A stretch of DNA of 18,589 nt, from NCBI GenBank assembly GCA_016292805.1, contig JAEDFM010000040.1, positions 1 to 18,589 on the forward strand. Direction: 5' to 3'. This document shows positions 6,571 through 14,355 of this stretch, piece by piece; positions within the stretch are counted from its first letter, which is position 1; each line of letters starts with the position of its first letter. The translations under genes were made by a program, and so were the position numbers. Source of the DNA: Treponema sp. (GTDB taxonomy: Bacteria > Spirochaetota > Spirochaetia > Treponematales > Treponemataceae). Below the pieces are notes generated by a model, which made no database searches, was not told where the DNA came from, and was given only the letters and a program-made list of their open reading frames with translations.

Positions 6571-6822
6571 GGAAGAATGATACAGCGAAACGAAAACTGG
6601 ATTTCACAGAAAACAAAGGTAAAGAAACTTCTTGCAAATTATGAATATAAAGCCCTCATGAAAAAACGCTCAACAGAGTGTGAAACAGTATTCGGTCAGA
6701 CAAAAGGGAATCTGAAATTCAGGAGATTTCATCTTCGTGGAAAGGAAAAAGTCGGAATAGAATGGGGATTATTGATGCTTGGATATGATTTCAAGCAGCT
6801 TGCAAGGATGATGAAAGCCTAA
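6571..6822 (+). pseudogene. 3' fragment of an IS1182-type transposase
   Basis: The last 83 residues match the C-terminus of IS1182-family DDE transposases. The motif RSTECETVFGQTKGNLKFRR includes the last catalytic Glu region, followed by HLRGKEKVGIEWGLLMLGYD and a short tail. The N-terminal three quarters, including both catalytic Asp residues, are absent. The frame is open for 11 codons further left, but only through family A sequence (6538-6570), so no native start exists. The fragment cannot be active. Confidence 0.85.
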
Positions 6823-6867
6823 AGAAAAAAAACAACAACCAAAAAAATTGAAAAATCACATTTTGAC

Positions 6868-6911
6868 AAAAAAAGGCTGTCCTAGAAGTTTATACAACTT
6901 CTAGGACAGCC
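6868..6911 (-). terminator. Perfect 16-bp hairpin; terminator of the pepF operon, possibly an IS end
   Basis: GGCTGTCCTAGAAGTT (6875-6890) pairs without mismatch with 6896-6911 around a 5-nt loop. On the minus strand the stem is followed by seven T (6868-6874), as in a rho-independent terminator, about 43 nt beyond the pepF stop. Its position after the IS1182 fragment suggests it derives from the element's right end. Confidence 0.75.
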
Positions 6912-6953
6912 CCCCATAAGACAGTCTATAAAATAAAGCAATTTAACTGATAT

Positions 6954-8750
6954 TTATAAAAGTTTATCAAGCTGGTCTACTATTTTTGCAAATTCATCGC
7001 AGGCTGCCTGTACTGGTTCAGTTTTTTCCATATCTACACCAGCAATTCTGAGGCTTTCGATTGGATATCTTGAACCACCGCTTTTCAGGAATCTGAAATA
7101 ATCTTCTCTATCCCTGTCCCCACCGTCTTTAACTTTATGTGCCAGAGCCAGCGCTGCGCTGATTCCTGTTGCATATTTGTAAACATAGAAAGACGAATAG
7201 AAATGTGGAATTCTTAAGCCTTCCATATCGGAATTGCTTTCAAAAACCATCTCTTCACCAAAATACATTTCCAGCAGTTCGCGGTAAATCTTACGCAGAA
7301 GTTCTGGAGTCAGTGGAGTGCCGCCTTCAACAAGTTCATGTGCCTTCAATTCAAACTCGGCAAACATTGTCTGGCGGTGAAGGGTTGCAAGAATATCATC
7401 TGCACGCATTGCCAGAAGATACTTCTTCATTTCATCATCCTTTGCGTTTTCAAGAAGATATTCAAAAACCAGTTCTTCATTGAAGGTTGAGGCTACCTCT
7501 GCTTCAAAAATTGTATAGTCATAGCACATGAATGGATTGTTATGAACTGAATACCAGCTGTGCATCGAATGTCCACCTTCATGAGCTACTGTAAATACAT
7601 CACGGATATTATCTTCATTATAATTCAAAAGGATATATGGATCTCCGATGTAGCAGCCGGAACTGAATGCTCCGGAACGTTTTCCTACATTTTCATAGCG
7701 GTCAACCCAGCCGTTCAAAAGTCCGTCACAGATGCGGTCTGTATACTCCTTACCTAAAGGAGCCAGTGCATTGCGTACAATTTCAACTGCTTCTTCATAA
7801 GTTGTGTGGGTTTTTACTGATTTAACCAGAGGAACATAAACATCATAATGACGAAGTTCATCTAATCCCAGTGCTCTTTTTCTGATTCTGTAATACTTGT
7901 GAAGAGTTGGAAGGTTTTTATGGATGCAGTCTATAAGATTACGATAAACCGAGGTTGGAACCTTATTTCCATAAAGTGCCTGTTCCAGACTTGAGCCATA
8001 CCCTCTGGCTCTCATGCTGAAAATATCCTGATTAACGTTTCCTGCATAAAGAGCTGCTATTGTATTCTGATGTTCTTCATACTTGGAGTAGAATTTTTTA
8101 TAGGCTTCTTCCCGGACTTTTCTGTCCTGGTTATGCATAAAAACTCCGTAAGTAGTTTCTGTAAGCTGGCGTTCTTCGCCATCAACCATAACAGTTCCAA
8201 AAGTCTTGTTCATATCAACATTAGTCAAAACCTTGAATGCAGTTTCTGCAGTCTGTGCCGACTGTCCCTGTAATGAAAGGATTCTTTCTTCTTTTTCGCT
8301 TAAAATATACTGTTTGAAGTGCAAAAGTTTTTTGATGTATATCTTATAGTCAGAAAATTCTGGAGCTTCAATCCAGCTGTTAAGTTTAGATTCATCAATT
8401 GCCTGAATTTCCGGATCAATAAAGCTGAGTTCTGACTGCATGTTTGTGTAGGCAATCATGGCGCGGCCTTCACGGTCTGTTGCTGTAGTATCATCTTCAT
8501 CAGCTTCATGCTGGAGAGATGCGTAATGATATACAGTTTCAAGCTTCAGTTCAGCAGCTTCCAGGGCTTTTAGCGCCTCAAGAAGGGTAGCGGATGATTC
8601 ACCCAGGCGGCCTTTGTAGGCTGCAACTTTTGTACTAAGAGCAGGAATCTCTTTAAGAGCCTGTTCCCATTCATCATCTGATTTAAAAATTGAAGATAAG
8701 TTCCATTTGTCTTTTGCAGGAACATCTTTTCTCTGTGGAATTTTATGCAT
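6954..8750 (-). CDS. pepF: Oligoendopeptidase F (M3 family metallopeptidase)
   Basis: PepF is a cytoplasmic zinc peptidase that degrades oligopeptides. The 598-residue product is full length. The M3 signature HEGGH is at residues 390-394 (two His ligands and the catalytic Glu). The third ligand Glu lies in FEAEVASTFNEE at about 415-426, and the C-terminus carries the conserved GGSRYPIESLRIAGVDM. The start at 8750 has AGGA about 8 nt upstream. It is the last gene of the five-gene operon, 18 nt after the diguanylate cyclase gene, and is followed by a terminator hairpin. Residues 542-548 (DGGDRDR) are encoded by a family A-like sequence (7108-7127), yet the local length matches what I expect for the family. 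Confidence 0.95.
   Translation of the reverse strand: MHKIPQRKDVPAKDKWNLSSIFKSDDEWEQALKEIPALSTKVAAYKGRLGESSATLLEALKALEAAELKLETVYHYASLQHEADEDDTTATDREGRAMIAYTNMQSELSFIDPEIQAIDESKLNSWIEAPEFSDYKIYIKKLLHFKQYILSEKEERILSLQGQSAQTAETAFKVLTNVDMNKTFGTVMVDGEERQLTETTYGVFMHNQDRKVREEAYKKFYSKYEEHQNTIAALYAGNVNQDIFSMRARGYGSSLEQALYGNKVPTSVYRNLIDCIHKNLPTLHKYYRIRKRALGLDELRHYDVYVPLVKSVKTHTTYEEAVEIVRNALAPLGKEYTDRICDGLLNGWVDRYENVGKRSGAFSSGCYIGDPYILLNYNEDNIRDVFTVAHEGGHSMHSWYSVHNNPFMCYDYTIFEAEVASTFNEELVFEYLLENAKDDEMKKYLLAMRADDILATLHRQTMFAEFELKAHELVEGGTPLTPELLRKIYRELLEMYFGEEMVFESNSDMEGLRIPHFYSSFYVYKYATGISAALALAHKVKDGGDRDREDYFRFLKSGGSRYPIESLRIAGVDMEKTEPVQAACDEFAKIVDQLDKLL
7108..7127 (-). repeat. Family A-like copy inside pepF
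   Basis: The coding strand reads GACGGTGGGGACAGGGATAG, which differs from the short copy at 223-242 at only three positions. It is read in the frame Asp-Gly-Gly-Asp-Arg-Asp-Arg. Confidence 0.65.
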
Positions 8751-8768
8751 ATATTTTTCCTTTATATT

Positions 8769-10745
8769 TTATTTCTGATTCTGATGTTTGCGTCTTTTTT
8801 CCATATAAAGGCGCTGATCTGCTGTTGTAAGAAGAGTACGCAGGTTTTTGTGAGCAGATGTAAATTCTACTGCACCAATACTGCAGGAAAGCTGGAATGG
8901 GAATTTTTTTGATTGAGTCTCAATCTGAAATAATTTTGCGATTTTATCCCGCACCTGCTGTTCCTGTGTAATGTTCATACCTACAGTTACAGCTGCAAAT
9001 TCATCTCCGCTGAGTCGGCCTACAACATCATTTGCACGCAGTACCTTTGTAAGAACCGAAGCCATAACTTTAATTGCTCTGTCTCCCATTTTGTGGCCGT
9101 ATGTATCGTTAATTTTCTTAAGTCCATCCATATCAGCAAAGAAAACAAGACCTTCTGCCTTCATATCAATTGCCATATCAATAGATCTCTGTCCTATTTC
9201 CATAAATCCGCGGCGGTTAAGAACTTTTGTAAGTTCATCAGTTGTGGAAAGCTGGGCCAGATTCGAGTTATCCTGAGAAAGTTCTTCATTCTGATTAAGC
9301 AGCTTTTTGTTTTCCAGTAAAGACTGAGTATATTCGTAAGCCTGAGTAATGGCGTTGCTGATAATTTTGAGGAATACGTTGTAAACCGCATAGGCTGTGG
9401 TGCGGAGTTTTACAATTATCAATCCATACTGATTTTTTCCAGAGAAAATAGGATTGATGATGAAGTTGCCAGGTTTGTCTCCAAAAAGTTTCTGCAGCTG
9501 GAGAGTTTCACTAGGATTAAAACTGATGCCAGGTTCAAAATCTGAAATTCCCTGTGTTTTATCGATGAAGATGGAAAGGTTCAGTTTTTCCGGTATTACA
9601 AAATCATCTTCCCGTTCCAGGTGAATTGGTTCATCAGTAAAAAATACTGCTGCGGCATCGAGTTCTGCTATGTCCATAAGGTATGGAAAGTCAAAATAGA
9701 ACTGCTGCAGTGTATTCTGGGCTTTAACCAGATCAAAAAGTGTATAGATATTGTCAATTTCAGAGAGGAAGTTGAAATATTCACCGTTACTTACAACTCT
9801 GTTTTTCAGAGTTTCATTTTTAGTACATAGTTCCCCTTCCGCATTCATAAATACATCTTCTGTATTATCCAGACTGATACAACCGCAGGACTGGCGGTAG
9901 ATTGGTGTTACAGGTAAAAGGCTTGCTTTAGGGATTTCCTTTCCGTTCAGTTTTTCCCACATAAGCTCGGCCCCTAAAAAGCCCTGTTCAAACATTCCCT
10001 GGTCAACTGTAGACAGGCGAGGGGAGTTTTTGATTGCATGGGTAGTTTCATCAAAGCCTATGATTTTACAGTCTTTAGGCAGTTCCATTCCGAATTCTTT
10101 AAGGGCTTTAGTACATCCAACTGCCATCAAATCATTTGCACAAAGAATTGCATCAAATGGAATCTGTTCCCTGGATGTAAAATGAGTTACAAAGGTGTTA
10201 TAGGCAGAATGTTTTGTAAAATCACCGTGAAGAACCAGATTATCATCATATTCAAATCCGTTGTCAGCAAGACCCTGCTTGTATGCTTCGTAACGGCTGA
10301 GAGCTGAGTTAGATTTAGTAGGATTTGCAGAAAGAAAACCTATTTTTTTACAGCCATGCTTGTTTTTTAGATGAGAAATTATGTCTGAATAGGTTGTCGA
10401 AATATCAATGTTTGCTGAATAAGAATTTGGAAGTGTAAGTTCACCTGAAATTGAGATTACAGGAATGTCTTTGTAGTCTTTGAGAGCTTCTGAAAGTGCT
10501 TCTGAAGTGATTGTTGTGGAAAATGAGCCTGTAATTACAATGACACCATCAATTTCCTGGCTTAAAAGATATTTTGAGGCGGCCCAGCACTGGTATTCAT
10601 AAAGTCCAGATGTGCTGTGTGGTATTTTTACTTGAGAAACAATCAGTTTGACATCTTTATTTTCAAAATATTTAGAGATTCCGTTCAGGATATCAAGAGA
10701 ATATTCGATTGTAAAACTGTGAATCAAAACTGCAATGGTTTTCAT
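8769..10745 (-). CDS. Diguanylate cyclase with LacI-type periplasmic-binding-like sensor domain
   Basis: The 658-residue protein should make cyclic di-GMP from two GTP in response to a small ligand. Residues 1-290 are a LacI/GalR-type ligand-binding fold ending in YRQSCGC, with no DNA-binding headpiece and no signal peptide, so it is cytoplasmic. Residues about 300-480 are an unassigned middle domain, followed by a probable coiled coil (about 470-495). The GGDEF domain starts near TTDELTKVLNRRGF. The active-site loop is SGDEF at 579-583 rather than GGDEF. The inhibitory site RxxD (RAND, 570-573) is at the standard spacing. SGDEF enzymes can be active, so activity is likely but not certain. 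The start overlaps the radical SAM stop by 4 nt. No EAL or HD-GYP domain is present. Confidence 0.9.
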   Translation of the reverse strand: MKTIAVLIHSFTIEYSLDILNGISKYFENKDVKLIVSQVKIPHSTSGLYEYQCWAASKYLLSQEIDGVIVITGSFSTTITSEALSEALKDYKDIPVISISGELTLPNSYSANIDISTTYSDIISHLKNKHGCKKIGFLSANPTKSNSALSRYEAYKQGLADNGFEYDDNLVLHGDFTKHSAYNTFVTHFTSREQIPFDAILCANDLMAVGCTKALKEFGMELPKDCKIIGFDETTHAIKNSPRLSTVDQGMFEQGFLGAELMWEKLNGKEIPKASLLPVTPIYRQSCGCISLDNTEDVFMNAEGELCTKNETLKNRVVSNGEYFNFLSEIDNIYTLFDLVKAQNTLQQFYFDFPYLMDIAELDAAAVFFTDEPIHLEREDDFVIPEKLNLSIFIDKTQGISDFEPGISFNPSETLQLQKLFGDKPGNFIINPIFSGKNQYGLIIVKLRTTAYAVYNVFLKIISNAITQAYEYTQSLLENKKLLNQNEELSQDNSNLAQLSTTDELTKVLNRRGFMEIGQRSIDMAIDMKAEGLVFFADMDGLKKINDTYGHKMGDRAIKVMASVLTKVLRANDVVGRLSGDEFAAVTVGMNITQEQQVRDKIAKLFQIETQSKKFPFQLSCSIGAVEFTSAHKNLRTLLTTADQRLYMEKRRKHQNQK

Positions 10746-12481
10746 ATTCTTATTGAACAGGGATTAATTTTAACATTTTTAGTAAAAAAATCCAAATCAA
10801 AAATATATTCTGAGCATAAATATTCTTCAGGGTAGTTCAGCTGCACAGTTTGGGTTTTTCCAGTGTCAGTTTTGCGGGAAATGGCGCCGTAATAGCGGAT
10901 TAAATCGGTCATAACCTTGATGTACCGGTCCATTTTCTTTTCTTTGCACAGTTTTGTTACGAAATCTTGCTGAAGCTTTTCTATTTCAGATTGAGTTCTG
11001 ACAAAAGGGACAGGGATAACTGATTGAGAAATATTCTTAGCGAGCACCTCGTTATAGAACCTGTCGAAAAATTCCGGGGCCTTTATGTGCAGATGATGAG
11101 TAATGATGTTGAACCATGGGACAGCGCGGCCGTCATTATAAAAAACATTGCAGGCCTGAGCCAGATGAGATGCATGCTGGATATCCTGGTTCGAGAATTT
11201 ATCAGTGTTGATGATGTGGTAAGGAGGCTTGTCCATGTAATTAAGGTGAAGATCCTTTGCGTGGTCAAAGAGGTCTGTCCCCGGTAGCACAGAAAGACAG
11301 AAAATCTCCAGGTTATTTGGGTATAGAGACAGTGCAAAGTCTATTCCTTCTTTAAAGCTTTTGAAAGTCTCTCCCGGCAGACCGTAAATCAGGTCAAAAC
11401 CAAATGTGACCCCGGCTTCATTCAGAAAGCTTATATTTTTTACAAATTGTTTGCGGTTAAAAGGTCTGTTAACCAGCTTCAACACTTCTTCGTTTGCAGA
11501 TTGCAGCCCAATCTGCAGGGCACAAGGGATTTTCGTAAAGGCTTTAGCCATCTGGCGGTCAATAAATTCAGCCCTGGCTTCAAAATAATAGAATGTATCA
11601 GGTGTTTTTTTTGCAATAAGGTTTACAAGCTGCACCGCCCGCTCCTTATTTGCATTGTAAGTTGGATCCAAGACAAAAACCTGCCCAATTTTCTTCCTTG
11701 CAAACAGGTCCAGTTCCTTTTCTATGCGCTCCATAGGAAACTTGCGCACCACCTTTTCGCCCTTAGACTCGTAGCAGTAAGAGCATTTGAACGGGCAGCC
11801 TCGCGCCAGTTCCCACAGTGCACCGTCGTATTCTGCGGGGTCCAGAGTCCCGTCCAGATATGGAGAGGAAAGCTGGTCCAAAGGACATGACAATGGGGAC
11901 AGGGATAACTGTAAGTTTTCCTCCCTAAGTGCCTCCTTATCCCCCGAAAGTATCTTGGAAATAAGATATGGGACTCTTAGTTCCCCTTCCATAGTGGTTA
12001 CATAGTCAAAATCTGTAAAACTTTTAGGATTTGCAGTTACTTCAGGGCCACCTGCAATGCAGATAACCCCCTGCTGTCGCAAAATTCGGGCTGTTTTTTC
12101 CAGAACAAGGCGGTTCCACACAAAAACCGAGAATGCAACGATAAGAGGGCCGTCCCCATGGTAAGGTTCGGTTGCATTTGAGACGCCAAGTTCTACACTT
12201 TGTCCCTGTCCCCTTTGTCCGGCTACTCCCGCACCAGGAGAACCGTCCCCCTGGCTCTTCAAAATCAGCTGCTGTGCCATCCATTCTGCAGCCTGATCCT
12301 GAGTTGAAGCATGTTTTATGTACTCAGAATCTTCCTGACAAAAGGGACAGAGATAAACTGTACACAAATCCCGTGTCAAAGGCGAGTTTTTTATGGCGCT
12401 GGCAACACAGGCAGCGCCAAGAGGCAGAGCCTGAGGAGATTTTTCTATTAAAATGGTAGTACAAATAATTTTTGCAAGCAT
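10742..12481 (-). CDS. B12-binding-type radical SAM protein, interrupted by four in-frame repeats
   Basis: The 579-residue protein has an N-terminal Rossmann-like cobalamin-binding-type domain (about 1-180, with IAGGPEVTANP at 142-152). A radical SAM barrel follows, with cluster cysteines Cys229, Cys233 and Cys236 in RGCPFKCSYC. It also has QIGLQSANEEVLKLVNRPF and IYGLPGE, as in the MiaB/RimO-like and hopanoid-type B12 radical SAM branches. The cobalamin-anchoring DxHxxG motif is not seen. Substrate is unknown. Family A copies encode parts of residues about 42-49, 86-95, 190-199 and 488-494, all in frame and outside the cluster-binding core. It starts 9 nt after the FliL-like gene and overlaps the cyclase gene by 4 nt. 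Confidence 0.88.
   Translation of the reverse strand: MLAKIICTTILIEKSPQALPLGAACVASAIKNSPLTRDLCTVYLCPFCQEDSEYIKHASTQDQAAEWMAQQLILKSQGDGSPGAGVAGQRGQGQSVELGVSNATEPYHGDGPLIVAFSVFVWNRLVLEKTARILRQQGVICIAGGPEVTANPKSFTDFDYVTTMEGELRVPYLISKILSGDKEALREENLQLSLSPLSCPLDQLSSPYLDGTLDPAEYDGALWELARGCPFKCSYCYESKGEKVVRKFPMERIEKELDLFARKKIGQVFVLDPTYNANKERAVQLVNLIAKKTPDTFYYFEARAEFIDRQMAKAFTKIPCALQIGLQSANEEVLKLVNRPFNRKQFVKNISFLNEAGVTFGFDLIYGLPGETFKSFKEGIDFALSLYPNNLEIFCLSVLPGTDLFDHAKDLHLNYMDKPPYHIINTDKFSNQDIQHASHLAQACNVFYNDGRAVPWFNIITHHLHIKAPEFFDRFYNEVLAKNISQSVIPVPFVRTQSEIEKLQQDFVTKLCKEKKMDRYIKVMTDLIRYYGAISRKTDTGKTQTVQLNYPEEYLCSEYIFDLDFFTKNVKINPCSIRI
11000..11019 (+). repeat. Family A copy inside the radical SAM gene (copy d)
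   Basis: The plus strand reads exactly GACAAAAGGGACAGGGATAA, so the gene reads its complement as Val-Ile-Pro-Val-Pro-Phe-Val (about residues 488-494). It is preceded by TTCT, as in intergenic copies. Confidence 0.9.
11889..11908 (+). repeat. Family A copy inside the radical SAM gene (copy c)
   Basis: The plus strand reads GACAATGGGGACAGGGATAA. The gene reads the complement in a different frame as Leu-Ser-Leu-Ser-Pro-Leu-Ser, between the cobalamin-type and radical SAM domains. Confidence 0.9.
12199..12219 (-). repeat. Family A copy inside the radical SAM gene (copy b)
   Basis: This is the only copy in the gene lying in sense orientation. The coding strand reads GACAAAGGGGACAGGGACAAA, giving Gly-Gln-Arg-Gly-Gln-Gly-Gln. 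In this frame the usual ending would be a TAA stop; here it is CAA. Confidence 0.88.
12337..12356 (+). repeat. Family A copy inside the radical SAM gene (copy a)
   Basis: The plus strand reads GACAAAAGGGACAGAGATAA. The gene reads the complement in the third antisense frame as Val-Tyr-Leu-Cys-Pro-Phe-Cys-Gln, creating a CPFC motif near the N-terminus. Confidence 0.85.
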
Positions 12482-12490
12482 TGTATATCT

Positions 12491-13021
12491 CTAAAGAAAA
12501 AGAAAATCCGTAAAATACAGGTCAGTTACCTGGCCTAGGGAAAGCATTTCGTTAATCTGTTCCAACAGGTACCGTTTTATTTTTTCTTCGCCAAAGGAAA
12601 GGATTTCTTTTTGAGTATGTGATGTAAAAAACTGAGAGAAAACACCCTTAATGATTCCTGTTTTGCGGCTTAATTCTTCAAAAAAGACAGTATCGCCCTC
12701 TGGGTAGGCAATCCAAGGAGTAATGACCATAGGCGAGCCAGTAGAAGAATCCAGCTGGTCGGACTGGGAAGGTTGGACAGCGTTTCCGCCAGAGGTATTT
12801 ATCCCTGTCCCCATTGTCACAACTCTGATAGTTCCCAGGTCATAATAAGTAGAAACTTCACTGTCCACAGGAGCAGCCAGATTTACAGCTTTCCCCTGTG
12901 CAATTAAAACTTCAGGTTTCTGATTTCTGCGGTTCACAAGTCCCGCAGTTGTACCGGAAACCAGTATCAAAATCAGAATTCCTATAATTCCCAGCAAAAC
13001 CTGGTTCAAAGTTATTTTCAT
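12491..13021 (-). CDS. FliL-family membrane protein
   Basis: The 176-residue protein has one membrane segment at about 7-27 and a periplasmic C-terminal domain of the flagellar FliL family. That domain includes the segment EELSRKTGIIKGVFSQFF, then KIKRYLLEQINEMLSLGQV and the terminal YFTDFLFL, the usual end of FliL proteins. FliL interacts with stators and the motor in flagellated bacteria. Here it is away from other flagellar genes, between hflX and the radical SAM gene, so a paralogue with another role is possible. AAAGGA lies about 11 nt before the start, inside the last codons of hflX. A family A copy encodes Thr-Met-Gly-Thr-Gly-Ile-Asn (residues 69-75) in the low-complexity linker, upstream of the conserved domain. 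Confidence 0.8.
   Translation of the reverse strand: MKITLNQVLLGIIGILILILVSGTTAGLVNRRNQKPEVLIAQGKAVNLAAPVDSEVSTYYDLGTIRVVTMGTGINTSGGNAVQPSQSDQLDSSTGSPMVITPWIAYPEGDTVFFEELSRKTGIIKGVFSQFFTSHTQKEILSFGEEKIKRYLLEQINEMLSLGQVTDLYFTDFLFL
12799..12818 (-). repeat. Family A copy inside the fliL-like gene
   Basis: The coding strand reads GACAATGGGGACAGGGATAA in sense orientation, in the frame that gives Thr-Met-Gly-Thr-Gly-Ile-Asn. Confidence 0.9.
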
Positions 13022-13027
13022 TTAATG

Positions 13028-14266
13028 TTATTCCTTTACATATGGAGAAATCAATGCCAGAAGGCGGCCAGATGCACGGGCAGTAATGTGAACACCATCA
13101 TCAAGCCATTCTTCACTCTGAATACAGCCAGCTTTACGCAGTTCGTTAATCAGAACATTCTGAGTTGCAGGCACAACATAATCAGCAATTTCACCATATA
13201 CAAGTTCGTAAATCTTATCTTTAAGTTCCAGAAATCCAGTTTCATCTTTGGCGCTGACGCAGATTGCATCAGGGAACTGATGGCGCAGGGCAGTTAGAGT
13301 TCCTTTTTCGTCACCTTTATCAACCTTGTTCAGTAAAACAAGACGAGGATTGTTAGAAGCGCCGATTTCATCCAGAACATCACAGACAGTATCGTACTGG
13401 AACTGGGCATTTTCATCAGATGCATCCAGAACAAGCAGAAGCAGGTCAGCATCGCAGGCTTCTTCAAGTGTAGACTTAAATGCGTCAATCAGATGATGAG
13501 GAAGATTGCTGATGAATCCTACAGTATCAGTTAAAAGGACACCCGCTCTGTCATTCAGCGACATTTTGCGGGTCAAAGGATCCAGAGTTGCAAACAGTTT
13601 ATTTTCAACAAAGGCTTCAGAACCTGTAAGTGCGTTCAAAAGTGATGATTTTCCGGCATTTGTGTAACCAACAAGGGCACAGGTTGGAATTTTTCCCCTC
13701 TGTTTCCGTTGAGTCTGGCGGTTCAGTTCAACTTCAGCCAGTTCATGCTTGATAGCCCCAATCTTTTCGCGGACCTGACGCTGGTCAAGTTCCAGCTGAG
13801 TTTCACCAGAACCCTTGTTTCCAAAAGCACCACCCCGTTGGCGGCTAAAGCCCTTGTTCATATGGCTCAGGCGAGGCAGCGAATACTGAAGTTTAGCCAG
13901 TTCAACCTGCAGTGTAGCTTCCCGAGTCTGGGCACGGTCAGCAAAAATGCGGATGATAACTTCCTGACGGTCAAAACATGAAAGTCCTGTCAGCTCTTCC
14001 CAGTTTCTCTGTTTGCGGGGCTCCAGATTAAAGTCAAAAATGATGCAGTCTACATCAATCTGGTGCGCCAGCTCATTGATTTCCTGGGCTTTTCCAGTTC
14101 CCATACCATAAGCAGGGTGAATTTCCATACGATTCAAAGTCAATCGCTGAACAATATCCATTCCAAGAGTAAGAACTAGTCCCTTTAATTCCTGAAGATC
14201 ATTTCCAGGTTCACCCACCAGTAAAGCACGAGGTACTTTAGTGGCTTCTTTTTCTACTTCTACCAT
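13028..14266 (-). CDS. hflX: GTPase HflX
   Basis: HflX is a ribosome-associated GTPase that splits stalled or stressed 70S ribosomes. The 412-residue protein has the N-terminal HflX domain with GMGTGKAQEI (54-63), a linker with SRQRGGAFGNKGSGETQLE, and the G domain. Motifs are G1 GYTNAGKS (200-207), G3 DTVG (247-250), G4 NKVD (313-316) and G5 VSAKD. It is the first gene of the leftward operon; the fliL-like gene starts 6 nt after its stop. No Shine-Dalgarno precedes the ATG at 14266. A TATAAT sits only 6 nt upstream, which fits a leaderless mRNA. No family A copy was seen inside it. Confidence 0.95.
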   Translation of the reverse strand: MVEVEKEATKVPRALLVGEPGNDLQELKGLVLTLGMDIVQRLTLNRMEIHPAYGMGTGKAQEINELAHQIDVDCIIFDFNLEPRKQRNWEELTGLSCFDRQEVIIRIFADRAQTREATLQVELAKLQYSLPRLSHMNKGFSRQRGGAFGNKGSGETQLELDQRQVREKIGAIKHELAEVELNRQTQRKQRGKIPTCALVGYTNAGKSSLLNALTGSEAFVENKLFATLDPLTRKMSLNDRAGVLLTDTVGFISNLPHHLIDAFKSTLEEACDADLLLLVLDASDENAQFQYDTVCDVLDEIGASNNPRLVLLNKVDKGDEKGTLTALRHQFPDAICVSAKDETGFLELKDKIYELVYGEIADYVVPATQNVLINELRKAGCIQSEEWLDDGVHITARASGRLLALISPYVKE

Positions 14267-14272
14267 GACTTT

Positions 14273-14278
14273 ATTATA
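14273..14278 (-). promoter_or_regulatory. Candidate -10 element of the hflX operon
   Basis: The minus strand reads TATAAT, followed by six bases and then the hflX ATG. Transcription 7 nt downstream would start at the A of ATG. No convincing -35 box lies 17 nt upstream. Confidence 0.45.
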
Positions 14279-14313
14279 GCATATAAATCAGTAATTTCTT
14301 ATATATCGGGAGT

Positions 14314-14340
14314 TAATTTTTTAAGCCATTCTGCCGAAAA
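14314..14340 (+). promoter_or_regulatory. Possible sigma-28-like promoter of the Cache-like membrane protein gene
   Basis: TAATTTTT (14314-14321) and GCCGAAAA (14333-14340) are 11 nt apart, the spacing of the sigma-28 consensus TAAAGTTT-N11-GCCGATAA. They match it at six and seven of eight positions. The rlmE upstream region has a related pair. This is a match by eye only. Confidence 0.4.
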
Positions 14341-14355
14341 TATATATGTAAGACT

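Noticed and set aside
8258..8275. CTGTCCCTGTAATG inside pepF as a family A copy
   Set aside because: Only nine bases match; the TTATCC end and TTTTGTC end are absent.
10755..10767. GAACAGGGATTAA near the cyclase start as a family A copy
   Set aside because: Only part of the core matches and the conserved GGGACAGGG centre is missing, so it is likely chance.
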